Source: Achromobacter pestifer (GTDB lineage Bacteria; Pseudomonadota; Gammaproteobacteria; Burkholderiales; Burkholderiaceae_B). Taken from it: a stretch of 64,000 bases of DNA. The notes beneath the pieces were generated by a model. That model did not search any database, was not told the origin of the DNA, and saw nothing but the letters and a program-made list of their open reading frames with translations. The stretch spans positions 1,488,001-1,552,000 of the forward strand of contig NZ_CP053985.1 of the NCBI RefSeq assembly GCF_013267355.1, written 5' to 3'. A program made the position numbers and the translations under genes. Shown piece after piece: positions 45,595-55,018 of the stretch; the stretch's first letter is position 1, and each line of letters starts with the position of its first letter.

Positions 45595-47817
45595 ATGGCT
45601 GAAAGGTCTTTCAAAAAAGAAGTCCAGCAGTTGCGCATCGGCGCGGGCGAAGAGTTCCGCGGAGAGGGCATACTTGCGGTCACCAAGGCCTTGCTGCAGT
45701 CCGGCGTGGGCTACGTGGCGGGCTACCAGGGTTCGCCGATCTCGCACTTGATGGACGTGCTGGCCGACGCCAACGACATCCTCCAGGAACTGGGCGTGCA
45801 CTTCGAGGCCAGCGCCTCCGAGGCCACGGCGGCGGCCACGCTGGCCGCCTCGGTCATGTACCCGATCCGCGGCGCGGTCACCTGGAAATCCACGGTGGGC
45901 ACCAACGTCGCGTCCGACGCGCTGGCCAACCTGGCTTCCGGCGGCGTCACGGGCGGTTCGCTCGTCATCGTGGGCGAGGACTACGGCGAAGGTTCTTCCA
46001 TCATGCAAGAACGCTCGCACGCGTTCGCCATGAAGTCGCAGATCTGGCTGCTGGACCCGCGCCCCAACCTGGAAAGCATGGTCAAGGCGGTGGAAGACGG
46101 CTTCGAGCTGTCCGAGGCCAGCAAGACGCCCGTGATGCTGCAACTGCGCATCCGCGGCTGCCACGTGCACGGCCGCTTCATCGCCAAGGAAAACAAGCGT
46201 CCCTCCTTCTCGCTGGCGCAGGCGCTGGAAAGCCCGGCGCGCGACACCAGCCGCATCGTGCTGCCGCCTGCCTCCTTCCTGCACGAGCAGGAAAAGATCA
46301 AGGAGCGCTGGCCCGCCGCCATCAGCTACATCAAGGAACACAAGCTCAACGAGCACTTCGACGGCGACCAGGACGATATCGGCCTGATCCTGCAAGGCGG
46401 CCTCTACAACGGCGTGATCCGCGCCTTGCAACTGCTGGGCCTGGCCGACAACTTCGGCAACAGCCGCATTCCGCTGTACGTCATGAACGTGACCTACCCC
46501 GTCATCGAGGACGAGGTGATCGACTTCTGCCGCGGCAAGCGCGCCGTGCTGCTGCTGGAAGAAGGCCAGCCGGACTACATCGAACAGAACCTGCACGCCG
46601 TGCTGCGCCGCGCCGGCATCGACACCAAGCTGTCCGGCAAGGACGTGCTGCCGATGGCGGGCGAATACACCACCCAGGTCATGCGCGACGGCCTGCGCGA
46701 ATTCCTCAAGCGGCAACGCCCGGAATCGCTGCAGACGCACCCCGCCGCCGCGGCCGACGCACAGGCCGCCGAGCGCCAGCTTGAAGTCACCGAATTGGCA
46801 CGGCCCAAGCCCGCCCGTCCGGCCGAGCAGCCCATCACCTTCCATAAGCACGTCGAAGGCCTGGCGGCGGTCGTGCCCCCGCGGCCCGCCGGCTTCTGTA
46901 CCGGCTGTCCGGAAAGGCCGATCTTCTCGGCCCTGACCCTGGCGCAGGAAACGCTGGGCCAGCACCATATTTCCTGCGACATCGGCTGCCACCTGTTCTC
47001 CATCCTGCCGCCCTTCAACCTGGGCGCCACCACCATGGGCTACGGCCTGGGCGCCTCCAGCGCGGCGGCCTTCAACGTGCCGGCAGCCAAGCGCCCCATC
47101 TCCATCATGGGCGACGGCGGTTTCTGGCATAACGGCTTGTCCTCGGGCATCGGCAACGCGGTGTTCAACAAGTACGACGGCGTCATCGTCATCGTCGACA
47201 ACTTCTACGCCTCGGCCACGGGCGGCCAGGACATCCTGTCCTCCCGCGCCGAGAATCCGGACCGCTCCACCAACAACCCCATCGACCAGGCCGTGCGCGG
47301 CGTGGGCGTGAAGTGGGTGCGCACGCTGGACCGCACCTATGACGTCGCCAAGGTGCGCGCCACCATCGAGGAAGCGCTGACCACCGACATCAAGGGTCCC
47401 AAGGTCATCATCGCGCAGTCGGAATGCATGCTGAACAAGCAGCGCCGCATCAAGCCGCTGTTCAACAAGGCGGTCAAGGAAGGCAAGCGCGTGGTCAAGG
47501 AACGCTTCGGCGTGGACCCGGACGTCTGCACCGGCGACCACGCCTGCATCCGCCTGTCGGGCTGCCCGTCGCTGACGGTCAAGGACAGCGGCGACCCCTT
47601 GAAGGAAGACCCGGTGGCGCACGTGGAAAGCAGCTGCGTGGGCTGCGGCAATTGCGGCGAAGTCGCCCATGCCGCCGTGCTCTGCCCGTCTTTCTACCGC
47701 GCCGACATCGTCCACAACCCGACCGGCCGCGACCGTTTCCTGGCGCGCATGCGCACCGCCGTCATCGGCTTCCTGCAACGCCGCCGCGCCGCGCGCCTGG
47801 CCCACATCGCCCTCTAA
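45595..47817 (+). CDS. Indolepyruvate ferredoxin oxidoreductase alpha-like subunit (IorA-like)
   Basis: A 740-residue thiamine-diphosphate 2-oxoacid oxidoreductase subunit. The N-terminal pyrimidine-binding domain is YVAGYQGSPISHLMD. A C-terminal TPP domain carries GDGGFWHNGLSSGIGNAVFNKYDGVIVIVDN. Two iron-sulfur motifs follow: CTGDHACIRLSGCPS, in which one Cys position is Asp, and the regular CVGCGNCGEVAHAAVLCP. IorAB enzymes turn arylpyruvates, typically indole-3-pyruvate, into arylacetyl-CoA with CO2 release and reduced ferredoxin. It is the first gene of the run divergent from MarR; the neighbours point to indole chemistry, but arylpyruvates in general remain possible. Confidence 0.83.
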   Translation: MAERSFKKEVQQLRIGAGEEFRGEGILAVTKALLQSGVGYVAGYQGSPISHLMDVLADANDILQELGVHFEASASEATAAATLAASVMYPIRGAVTWKSTVGTNVASDALANLASGGVTGGSLVIVGEDYGEGSSIMQERSHAFAMKSQIWLLDPRPNLESMVKAVEDGFELSEASKTPVMLQLRIRGCHVHGRFIAKENKRPSFSLAQALESPARDTSRIVLPPASFLHEQEKIKERWPAAISYIKEHKLNEHFDGDQDDIGLILQGGLYNGVIRALQLLGLADNFGNSRIPLYVMNVTYPVIEDEVIDFCRGKRAVLLLEEGQPDYIEQNLHAVLRRAGIDTKLSGKDVLPMAGEYTTQVMRDGLREFLKRQRPESLQTHPAAAADAQAAERQLEVTELARPKPARPAEQPITFHKHVEGLAAVVPPRPAGFCTGCPERPIFSALTLAQETLGQHHISCDIGCHLFSILPPFNLGATTMGYGLGASSAAAFNVPAAKRPISIMGDGGFWHNGLSSGIGNAVFNKYDGVIVIVDNFYASATGGQDILSSRAENPDRSTNNPIDQAVRGVGVKWVRTLDRTYDVAKVRATIEEALTTDIKGPKVIIAQSECMLNKQRRIKPLFNKAVKEGKRVVKERFGVDPDVCTGDHACIRLSGCPSLTVKDSGDPLKEDPVAHVESSCVGCGNCGEVAHAAVLCPSFYRADIVHNPTGRDRFLARMRTAVIGFLQRRRAARLAHIAL

Positions 47818-47830
47818 GGATCCCTGTTCC

Positions 47831-49375
47831 ATGAACCCGGTCGCTATGCAGCAAGGCAACCCGATCAAGATCGCCATCCTGGCCATGGGCGGCCAGGGCG
47901 GCGGCGTGCTGGCCGACTGGATCGTCGACATGGCCGAGCATGCCGGCTGGTGGGCCCAGACGACCTCGGTGCCGGGCGTGGCCCAGCGCACCGGCGCCAC
48001 CATCTACTACCTGGAACTGCTGCCGGAATCCGAGGTGCAGCGCGCCGGACGGCAACCCGCCCTGGCGCTGATGCCCACCCCGGGCGACGTGGACCTGGTG
48101 GTCGCCGCCGAACTGATGGAAGGCGGCCGCGCCATCCAGCGCGGGCTGGTCACGCCGGAACGCACGGTGCTGCTGACCTCTTCGCACCGCAGCTACGCGG
48201 TCAGCGAAAAATCCGCGCCCGGCAACGGCATCGCCGATCCCAACAAGGTGCTGGAAGCGGGCCGCGCCGCGGCCAAGCGCTTCCTCTGCTTTGACCTGCA
48301 GGACCTGGCCGACCGTGCCGGCAGCGTCATCAGCGCCAGCCTGTTCGGCGCAGTGGCCGGCAGCGGCGCCCTGCCCTTCTCGCGCGATGACTTCGAAGCC
48401 ACGGTGCGGCGCGCCGGACTGGGCGTGGAAGCCAGCCTGCGGGCCTTCGCGTTGGGCTACGAAGCCGCCGACCAGGCGCCCGCGCAGCCCGCCCCCATCG
48501 ATCTGGCCCGGCCGGTGCCCGCCGTGCCCGAGCGCGCCGCCAGCCCCAAGGCGCAAGCCCTGCTGGACACGATCAAGCGCGACTTCCCCGCCTGTGCCCA
48601 GCCCATGCTGGCCGTGGGCGTGCGCCGCCAGATCGAATTCCAGGACCTGGCCTACGCCGCCGAATACCTGCGCCACATGAAGGCCATCCGCGACCTGGAC
48701 GCCGCTCACGGCGGCGAGGCCCGCCAATGGGCCCTCACCTGTGCCGCAACCCGCTACGTGGCCACGGCCATGGCCTACGACGACGTGATCCGCGTCGCCG
48801 ACCTGAAGACCCGCGCCACGCGTTTCGACCGCGTGCGCCAGGAAGTGGGCGCGCACCCGGACCAGCTGGTCTACACCACCGAATTCATGCACCCGCGCCT
48901 GGAAGAAATCTGCGGCACCCTGCCCGCAGGCCTGGGCCGCTGGCTGGAAGGCTCCAAGGCCTTCGGCGGCTTCGTCGAACGCCGCCTGGGCCACGGCCGC
49001 CGCATGCAAAGCGGCACGCTGGGCGGCTTCCTGATGCTGTACACGCTGGCCGGCATGCGCCGCTTTCGCCGCAGCACGCTGCGCCATCAGGCCGAGGCCG
49101 CCGGCCTCGCGCAATGGCTGGACCTGATCGCCCGGCTGGCCCCGCGCGACTACGCGCTGGCCGTCGAAACCGTCAACTGCCGCCGCCTGGTCAAGGGCTA
49201 TAGCGACACGCACGTGCGCGGCGGCGGCAAGTACCGCCAGCTGCTCGCCGCGGCGGAACAACTGGCCGGCCGGCCCGACGCCGCGGAAGCGCTGCGCTCG
49301 CTGCGCGAAACCGCGCTGGCCAACGAGAAATGCGGCCCCATGGAACGCCAGCTGGCTGAAAAGCTGGCGGCCTGA
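47831..49375 (+). CDS. Indolepyruvate ferredoxin oxidoreductase beta-like subunit (IorB-like) with C-terminal extension
   Basis: A 514-residue protein. The first 190 residues are the gamma/beta-type oxidoreductase domain (KIAILAMGGQGGGVLADWIVDMAE; TSVPGVAQRTGATIYYLEL). The remaining 320 residues are a helical extension (DUF6537-like in style), as seen in proteobacterial two-gene IorAB systems. The partner IorA-like gene ends 13 bases upstream. The start at 47831 gives MNPVAMQQGNPIKIAIL; longer frames overlap the upstream gene. Confidence 0.82.
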   Translation: MNPVAMQQGNPIKIAILAMGGQGGGVLADWIVDMAEHAGWWAQTTSVPGVAQRTGATIYYLELLPESEVQRAGRQPALALMPTPGDVDLVVAAELMEGGRAIQRGLVTPERTVLLTSSHRSYAVSEKSAPGNGIADPNKVLEAGRAAAKRFLCFDLQDLADRAGSVISASLFGAVAGSGALPFSRDDFEATVRRAGLGVEASLRAFALGYEAADQAPAQPAPIDLARPVPAVPERAASPKAQALLDTIKRDFPACAQPMLAVGVRRQIEFQDLAYAAEYLRHMKAIRDLDAAHGGEARQWALTCAATRYVATAMAYDDVIRVADLKTRATRFDRVRQEVGAHPDQLVYTTEFMHPRLEEICGTLPAGLGRWLEGSKAFGGFVERRLGHGRRMQSGTLGGFLMLYTLAGMRRFRRSTLRHQAEAAGLAQWLDLIARLAPRDYALAVETVNCRRLVKGYSDTHVRGGGKYRQLLAAAEQLAGRPDAAEALRSLRETALANEKCGPMERQLAEKLAA

Positions 49376-49402
49376 GACAAAGTAAAGATAGGGACAAACG
49401 CC

Positions 49403-50380
49403 GTGCAGACACTGAAACTCATCGTCCAGGAAGTCCGGCAGGAATCGCCGCTGATCCGTTCGTTCCGGCTGGCGCGCGAGGACGCCGGTCCCCTGCCCGC
49501 CTTCGGGCCGGGCGCGCACCTGAAGGTGACGGTGCCGGGCCTGCGCGAGCCGCGCTGCTATTCGCTGGTGCAACTGGCGCCCGAGGCCGGCAAATTCGCC
49601 CAGCCCGTGGAATACCGGCTGGGCGTGCGCCTGGAAGAAACCAGCCAGGGCGGATCGCGCCACATGCACGCGCTGGCCGCGGGCGACGTGCTCACGGTCG
49701 AAGGCCCGAAGAACGACTTCCCGCTGCACGAGTCGCCGGCCGGCGACGAACCCGTGGTGCTGATCGCGGGCGGCATCGGCATCACGCCGGTGGCGTCCAT
49801 GGCTGCCGCGCTCAAGTCCGCCGGCCGCGCCTTCCACCTGCACTACTGTGGCCGCAGCAAGGACCAGCTGGCCTTCCTGCCCGAACTCCAGGCCCTGGCC
49901 GGCGACGACCTGAGCCTGCACGCCGACGACGACCCGTCCTGCCGTTTCGACCTGCAGGCGCTGCTGGCAGCGTCCTCGCCGCGCCAGCACCTGTACGTCT
50001 GCGGCCCCAAGGGCCTGATCGACGCGGTCATCCAGGGCGCCCGCGCGCGCCACTGGCCGGATGCCCACATCCACTTCGAACTCTTCGTCACGGCCGCGCC
50101 GCAGGCCGGCGACCAGCCCTTCGAAGTCGAGCTGCGCCAGTCCGGCCGAGTGCTGACCATCCCCGCCGACAAGACCATCGTCGACGTGATGGAAGAAGAA
50201 GGCTGCGACCCGATGTACGACTGCAAGCGCGGCGAATGCGGCGTCTGCCAGGCCACCGTGCTGGAAGGCGAACCCGACCACCGCGACTACTACCTCTCGG
50301 ACACCGAGAAGGCCAGCGGCAAGATCATCCAGATCTGCATCTCGCGCGCGAAATCGGCGCGCCTGGTGCTGGACCTGTAG
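49403..50380 (+). CDS. Phthalate-dioxygenase-reductase-type FMN/2Fe-2S oxidoreductase
   Basis: A 325-residue electron-transfer protein. The N-terminal flavin domain has PRCYSLVQLAP. The NAD(P) domain contains LIAGGIGITPVASMAAALKS and YVCGPKGLIDAV. The C-terminal plant-type [2Fe-2S] domain carries CKRGECGVCQATVLEGEPDHRDYYLSD plus the fourth Cys in IIQICISRAKS. This domain order is that of PDR/vanillate-demethylase reductases, which feed electrons from NAD(P)H to Rieske oxygenases. Its place directly before the oxygenase genes supports that role. The start codon is GTG. Confidence 0.9.
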   Translation: MQTLKLIVQEVRQESPLIRSFRLAREDAGPLPAFGPGAHLKVTVPGLREPRCYSLVQLAPEAGKFAQPVEYRLGVRLEETSQGGSRHMHALAAGDVLTVEGPKNDFPLHESPAGDEPVVLIAGGIGITPVASMAAALKSAGRAFHLHYCGRSKDQLAFLPELQALAGDDLSLHADDDPSCRFDLQALLAASSPRQHLYVCGPKGLIDAVIQGARARHWPDAHIHFELFVTAAPQAGDQPFEVELRQSGRVLTIPADKTIVDVMEEEGCDPMYDCKRGECGVCQATVLEGEPDHRDYYLSDTEKASGKIIQICISRAKSARLVLDL

Positions 50381-50403
50381 CCCCGACGCAAGGAAGCGCC
50401 ATC

Positions 50404-51723
50404 ATGGCCAAATACCGCGACAACCCCGACGCCATCCGCGCCCTGCTGCGCGACACCGAGGTGCACAAGGACCTGTTCATCGACCAGGAGCTGTTCGAGC
50501 TGGAGATGGAGCGCCTGTACGCCAATACCTGGGTCTACGTCGGCCACGACAGTCAAGTCCCCAATCCGGGCGACTACATCACCACCACGGTTGGCAACCA
50601 GCCGGTGGTGATGGTGCGCCACAGCGACCGCTCGGTGCGGGTGCTGCACAACCGCTGTCCGCACAAGGGCACCATGGTGGCGGGCGAGGCCTGCGGCAAT
50701 ACCGGCAAGTTCTTCCGCTGCCCCTATCACGCCTGGACCTTCAAGACCGACGGCAGCCTGCTGTCCATTCCGCTGAAGAAGGGCTACGAGAACACCGGCC
50801 TGGAAAACTGCGAAGCCAGCCAGGGCATGGCCGCCGTGAAAGACGTGAAGAACCATCGCGGCTTCGTGTTCTGCCGCCTGAACCCGGAAGGCCAGTCCTT
50901 CGAGGATTTCTTCGGCGAATCCCTGTCCACCCTGGACAACATGGTGGACCGCTCGCCCGAGGGCCGGCTGGAAGTCGCCGGCGGCGTGCTGCGCTACATG
51001 CACCGCTGCAACTGGAAGATGCTGGTCGACAACCAGACCGACACCTGCCACCCGATGGTGGCGCACGAATCATCGGCAGGCACGGCCGTGAAGGTCTGGG
51101 AACAGGCGCCTGAAGGCACGCCCAAGCCCATGGCGGTGGAGCTGTTCGCGCCCTTCATCTCGCCCTACGAGTTTTTCGAGAACATGGGTATCCGCGTATG
51201 GGAAAACGGCCACGGCCATACCGGCGTGTCGGATTCCATCCATGCCTCGTACTCCGGCATTCCGGGCTACTGGGATTCCATGGTCTCGGCCTACGGCGAG
51301 GACCGCGCCAAGCAGATCCTGGGCGACGTGCGCCACAACACCGTGTACTTCCCCAACATCATGGTCAAGGGCCCGATCCAGACGCTGCGCGTCTTCAGAC
51401 CGATCGCCGCCGACCGCACGCTGGTGGAGTCCTGGACCTTCCGTCTGGTGGGCGCGCCCGACCTGCTGCTGGAACGCACGCTGATGTACAACCGCCTCAT
51501 CAACGCGCCGACCTCGGTGGTCGGCCACGACGATCTGGAAATGTACGAGCGCGCGCAGGACGGCCTGCAATCGCGCGCGCGGGACTGGGTCAACGTGGGC
51601 CGGCTGTACTCGCCCGACGAAGTCGGGCAGAAGAACGTCGCCACCAATGGCACCAATGAATGGCAGATGCGCAACCAGTACCGCGCATGGGGCCGCTACA
51701 TGACCGGACCGGAGTCGGTATGA
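50404..51723 (+). CDS. Rieske ring-hydroxylating oxygenase, alpha subunit
   Basis: A 439-residue oxygenase large subunit. The Rieske cluster ligands are C85 and H87 (CPHKG) and C106 and H109 (CPYHAW). The mononuclear iron motif is DNQTDTCHPMVAH, giving D213, H216 and H221 as bridge and ligands. Alpha/beta Rieske oxygenases put both atoms of O2 on an aromatic ring. In this context oxidation of the indole 2,3 bond is plausible, by analogy with auxin-degrading loci, but the substrate cannot be read from the sequence. It overlaps the beta gene by four bases (ATGA). Confidence 0.9.
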   Translation: MAKYRDNPDAIRALLRDTEVHKDLFIDQELFELEMERLYANTWVYVGHDSQVPNPGDYITTTVGNQPVVMVRHSDRSVRVLHNRCPHKGTMVAGEACGNTGKFFRCPYHAWTFKTDGSLLSIPLKKGYENTGLENCEASQGMAAVKDVKNHRGFVFCRLNPEGQSFEDFFGESLSTLDNMVDRSPEGRLEVAGGVLRYMHRCNWKMLVDNQTDTCHPMVAHESSAGTAVKVWEQAPEGTPKPMAVELFAPFISPYEFFENMGIRVWENGHGHTGVSDSIHASYSGIPGYWDSMVSAYGEDRAKQILGDVRHNTVYFPNIMVKGPIQTLRVFRPIAADRTLVESWTFRLVGAPDLLLERTLMYNRLINAPTSVVGHDDLEMYERAQDGLQSRARDWVNVGRLYSPDEVGQKNVATNGTNEWQMRNQYRAWGRYMTGPESV

Positions 51724-52211
51724 GCGCAAGCGACCGCGAGTTGATCGATTTTGTCTACGCCGAGGCGCGCATGCTGGACGAGCTGCGCTTCGAAGACTGG
51801 CTGAACCTGTACACCGACGACGGCTATTACTGGATGCCGCTGGCCCACGGCCAGACCGACGCCAAGCTGCACGCCTCGCTGATGTACGAAGACAAGCTGC
51901 TGCTGCGCGTGCGGGTGGAGCGGCTGGCCGGCCAGCGCACGTTCTCGCAGCAGCCCAAGAGCCGCTGCCATCACCTGCTGCAGGCGCCCACGGTGGAATA
52001 CGGCCATCCCGAGTCCGCCCCGGCCGAAGGCCGCCACGTGGTGCGCACCGCCTTCCACTACGTCGAGACGCGGCAGGACGCGCAGACGCTGTACGCGGGC
52101 TGGACCACCCACCACCTGGTGGAACAGGATGGCGCCCTGCGCATCCGCCTCAAGCGCGTGGACCTCGTCAACTGCGACGCGGCCTTCGGCAATATCCAAT
52201 TGTTCATGTAG
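51720..52211 (+). CDS. Rieske ring-hydroxylating oxygenase, beta subunit
   Basis: A 163-residue small subunit with the SnoaL/NTF2-like cone fold pattern: ELIDFVYAEARMLDELRFEDWLNLYTDDGYYWMPL near the start and THHLVEQDGALRIRLKRVDLVN near the end. It has a structural role in alpha3beta3 oxygenases. Its ATG lies in the alpha stop codon, so the two are coupled. Confidence 0.9.
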   Translation: MSASDRELIDFVYAEARMLDELRFEDWLNLYTDDGYYWMPLAHGQTDAKLHASLMYEDKLLLRVRVERLAGQRTFSQQPKSRCHHLLQAPTVEYGHPESAPAEGRHVVRTAFHYVETRQDAQTLYAGWTTHHLVEQDGALRIRLKRVDLVNCDAAFGNIQLFM

Positions 52212-52220
52212 GAGCGGCTT

Positions 52221-53855
52221 GTGAGCACCACGGTCCATCAGGCTTTCCGCGACACCGCGGCCCGCTACGGCGCCCGGCCCTTTCTGTGCATCCTGCCGGA
52301 GACGGCGCGGGCCTACGGCATCGCCGCCGGCGAACTGACCTACGCCCAAGCCAACGAGGCCATCGAGACCCTGCGCGCGGCCTACGCCCGCGCCGGCTAC
52401 GGCCACGGCCACCGTGCCGGCCTGTTGCTGGAGAACCGCCCCGCCTTCTTTCTGCACTGGTTCGCGCTGAATGCGCTGGGCGTATCGGTGGTGCCGATCA
52501 ACCCCGATCTGCGCGCGGCCGAACTGGAATACCTGACGGGCCACTCCGAAATTGCACTGGCCGTGGCCCTGCCCGAACGCCACGCCGACCTGCTGGCCGC
52601 CGCACAACGGGCCGGCCGCGAACTGCGCGTGATGGGCCCGGACGACGCGCCGCCCGCCGCACCCTTTGCCGCGCCGCTGGCAGGCAGCGAGCCCGATGTC
52701 CTGACCGAATGCGCCCTGCTCTACACGTCGGGCACCACCGGACGGCCCAAGGGCTGCATCCTGCCCAACCGCTACTTCCTGCACGCCGGCGGCTGGTACG
52801 CCCGCATCGGCGGCCTGTGCGAACTGCGCCCCGGCCAGGAACGCATGCTGACGCCGCTGCCCCTGGTCCACATGAACGCCATGGCGTATTCGGCCATGGC
52901 CATGCTGCTGACCGGCGGCTGCCTGATCCCGCTGGACCGCTTCCATCCCAAGACCTGGTGGGACAGCGTGCGCGACTCCGGCGCCACGGTGCTGCACTAC
53001 CTGGGCGTCATGCCCGCCATCCTGATGAAGGCCGAACCCTCGGCGCGTGACCTGCAGCCTGCCATCCGCTTCGGCTTCGGCGCCGGCGTGGACCGCAAGC
53101 TGCACCAACCCTTTGAAGAACGCTTCGGCTTTCCGCTGCTGGAAGCCTGGGCCATGACCGAGACCGGCGCGGGCGCCGTCATCATCGCCAACCAGGAACC
53201 GCGCCACATCGGCAGCAGCTGCTTCGGCCGCGAGGAAGCCGACGTGCTGGTGCGCATCGTCGCCGATTCGGGCGCCGATGCCGCCGCGGGCGAACCGGGC
53301 GAGCTGCTGGTGCGCCATGCGGGCGAGGACCCGCGCTACGGTTTCTACGCCGGCTACCTCAAGGACGAGGATGCGACCTCGCAGGCCTGGGAAGACGGCT
53401 GGTTCCATACCGGCGACATCGTGCGCCGCGACGCCGACGGCGCGCTGCGCTTCGTGGACCGCAAGAAGAACGTCATCCGCCGCAGCGGCGAGAACATTTC
53501 CGCCGTGGAAGTGGAAAGCGTGCTGATGCAGCATCCGCTGGTGAAGGCCGTGGCGGTTGCCGCCGTGCCCGATGCCGTGCGCGGCGACGAAGTGCTGGCC
53601 TGCGTGGTGCCCGAGAGCCTGCCTGCCGACGGCGCCGCCATGGAGCAGGCCGCCCGCAGCATCGTGCAATGGAGCCTGGAACAGCTGGCCTATTACAAGG
53701 CGCCCGGCTACGTCGCCTTCGTCGACAGCCTGCCGTTGACCACCACCAACAAGATCCAGCGCGGCGAAATGAAAGCTCTGGCGCCCACGCTGCCCGGCAC
53801 GGCCCGCTGCGTGGACACCGGCCACATGAAGAAACGCCAGGAGCCCGCGCGATGA
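52221..53855 (+). CDS. Acyl-CoA ligase (AMP-forming), aryl-acid type
   Basis: A 544-residue ANL-superfamily enzyme. The P-loop is LLYTSGTTGRPKGCILPN, followed by WAMTETGAG, the hinge region GWFHTGDIVRRDADGALRFVDRKKNVIRRSGENISAVEVE, and the catalytic C-terminal Lys in TTTNKIQRGEMKAL. It activates a carboxylic acid to its CoA thioester. The neighbouring genes suggest indole-3-acetate or an oxidised derivative as substrate. It starts with GTG, six bases after TAGGAG, and overlaps the thiolase-like gene by four bases. Confidence 0.88.
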   Translation: MSTTVHQAFRDTAARYGARPFLCILPETARAYGIAAGELTYAQANEAIETLRAAYARAGYGHGHRAGLLLENRPAFFLHWFALNALGVSVVPINPDLRAAELEYLTGHSEIALAVALPERHADLLAAAQRAGRELRVMGPDDAPPAAPFAAPLAGSEPDVLTECALLYTSGTTGRPKGCILPNRYFLHAGGWYARIGGLCELRPGQERMLTPLPLVHMNAMAYSAMAMLLTGGCLIPLDRFHPKTWWDSVRDSGATVLHYLGVMPAILMKAEPSARDLQPAIRFGFGAGVDRKLHQPFEERFGFPLLEAWAMTETGAGAVIIANQEPRHIGSSCFGREEADVLVRIVADSGADAAAGEPGELLVRHAGEDPRYGFYAGYLKDEDATSQAWEDGWFHTGDIVRRDADGALRFVDRKKNVIRRSGENISAVEVESVLMQHPLVKAVAVAAVPDAVRGDEVLACVVPESLPADGAAMEQAARSIVQWSLEQLAYYKAPGYVAFVDSLPLTTTNKIQRGEMKALAPTLPGTARCVDTGHMKKRQEPAR

Positions 53856-55018
53856 GCCGCCTTGGCTACGACGGCGTGGTGGCGGCCTTGCCCGTCACCA
53901 TTCCCTATGAACGTTATTCGACCCACGCCGCCCATTGGTGGCTGGGGCGGGCGCTGGGCGCGCTGATCCGGCAAGCCGGCATCGCCAAGACCGACGTGGA
54001 CGGGCTTTGCGTGTCCAGCTTTACGCTGGCGCCCGACACGGCAGTCGGCCTGGTGCAACATCTGGGCATGAGCCCGCGTTGGCTGGACCACATCCCCATG
54101 GGCGGGGCCAGCGGCGTGGCCGCCTTGCGCCGCGCGGCCCGCGCCGTGCAGGCGGGCGACGCCAGCATCGTGGCCTGCATCGCCGGCGACACCAACCACG
54201 TGGACTCGTTCCGCAACACGGTCAGCCAGTTCTCGCGCTTCGCGCAGGACGCGGTCTATCCCTATGGCGCGGGCGGCCCCAACGCCAGCTTTGCGTTGCT
54301 GACCGCCAATTACATGCGCACAACCGGCGCCACCCGCGAAGACTTCGGCAAGCTGTGCGTGGCGCAGCGCGACAACGCCCTGCGCTTTCCGCACGCGCTG
54401 ATGAAAAAGCCGCTGACGCTGGCGCAATACCTGGATGCCCGCGTCATCACCGACCCCATACACCTGTTCGATTGCGTGATGCCCTGCGCCGGCGCCGACG
54501 GCTTCCTGGTCATGAGCGAGGACCGCGCGCGCGCCCTGAACCTGCCCTACGCCCACATCCTCTCCACCATCGAGCGCCACAACGCCTGGACCGAGGATCC
54601 GATCCAGACCCGCGGCGGCTGGACCATGGACCTGGACGAGCTGTACGGCCAGGCCGGCGTCCAACCCAGTGACATGGATTTCCTGCAGGCCTACGACGAC
54701 TATCCCGTCATCAACCTGATGCAGATCGAAGACCTGGGTTTCTGCCCGAAGGGCGCGGCCCCCGACTTCGTGCGCAATAACAGCTTCACCGTGGACGGCA
54801 GCTTTCCCTTCAATACCAACGGCGGCCAGCTGTCGGTGGGCCAGGCCGGCGCGGCCGGCGGCTATCTGGGGCTGGTCGAGGCCCTGCGCCAGCTGAGCGG
54901 CACGGCCGGCGGCACGCAGGTGGCAGACGCCCGCCTCGGCATGGTCAGCGGCTTCGGCATGATCAACTACGACCGCGGACTGTGCACCGCCGCGGCCATC
55001 CTGGGGAGCCACGCATGA
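53852..55018 (+). CDS. Thiolase-like protein without catalytic Cys/His (SCP2-thiolase/Ltp2 type)
   Basis: A 388-residue thiolase-fold protein. Where a thiolase has its nucleophilic Cys this one reads MGGASG (83-88), and the usual GH motif after NTNGG is GGQLSVGQAG (Q331 in place of His). It therefore cannot be a Claisen thiolase. Homologues without these residues, such as Ltp2 in steroid side-chain breakdown, are retro-aldolases that need a DUF35 partner. The next gene supplies a DUF35 domain and is translationally coupled (ATGA). A role in cleaving a beta-hydroxyacyl-CoA to a ketone and acetyl-CoA follows by analogy. Confidence 0.8.
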   Translation: MSRLGYDGVVAALPVTIPYERYSTHAAHWWLGRALGALIRQAGIAKTDVDGLCVSSFTLAPDTAVGLVQHLGMSPRWLDHIPMGGASGVAALRRAARAVQAGDASIVACIAGDTNHVDSFRNTVSQFSRFAQDAVYPYGAGGPNASFALLTANYMRTTGATREDFGKLCVAQRDNALRFPHALMKKPLTLAQYLDARVITDPIHLFDCVMPCAGADGFLVMSEDRARALNLPYAHILSTIERHNAWTEDPIQTRGGWTMDLDELYGQAGVQPSDMDFLQAYDDYPVINLMQIEDLGFCPKGAAPDFVRNNSFTVDGSFPFNTNGGQLSVGQAGAAGGYLGLVEALRQLSGTAGGTQVADARLGMVSGFGMINYDRGLCTAAAILGSHA

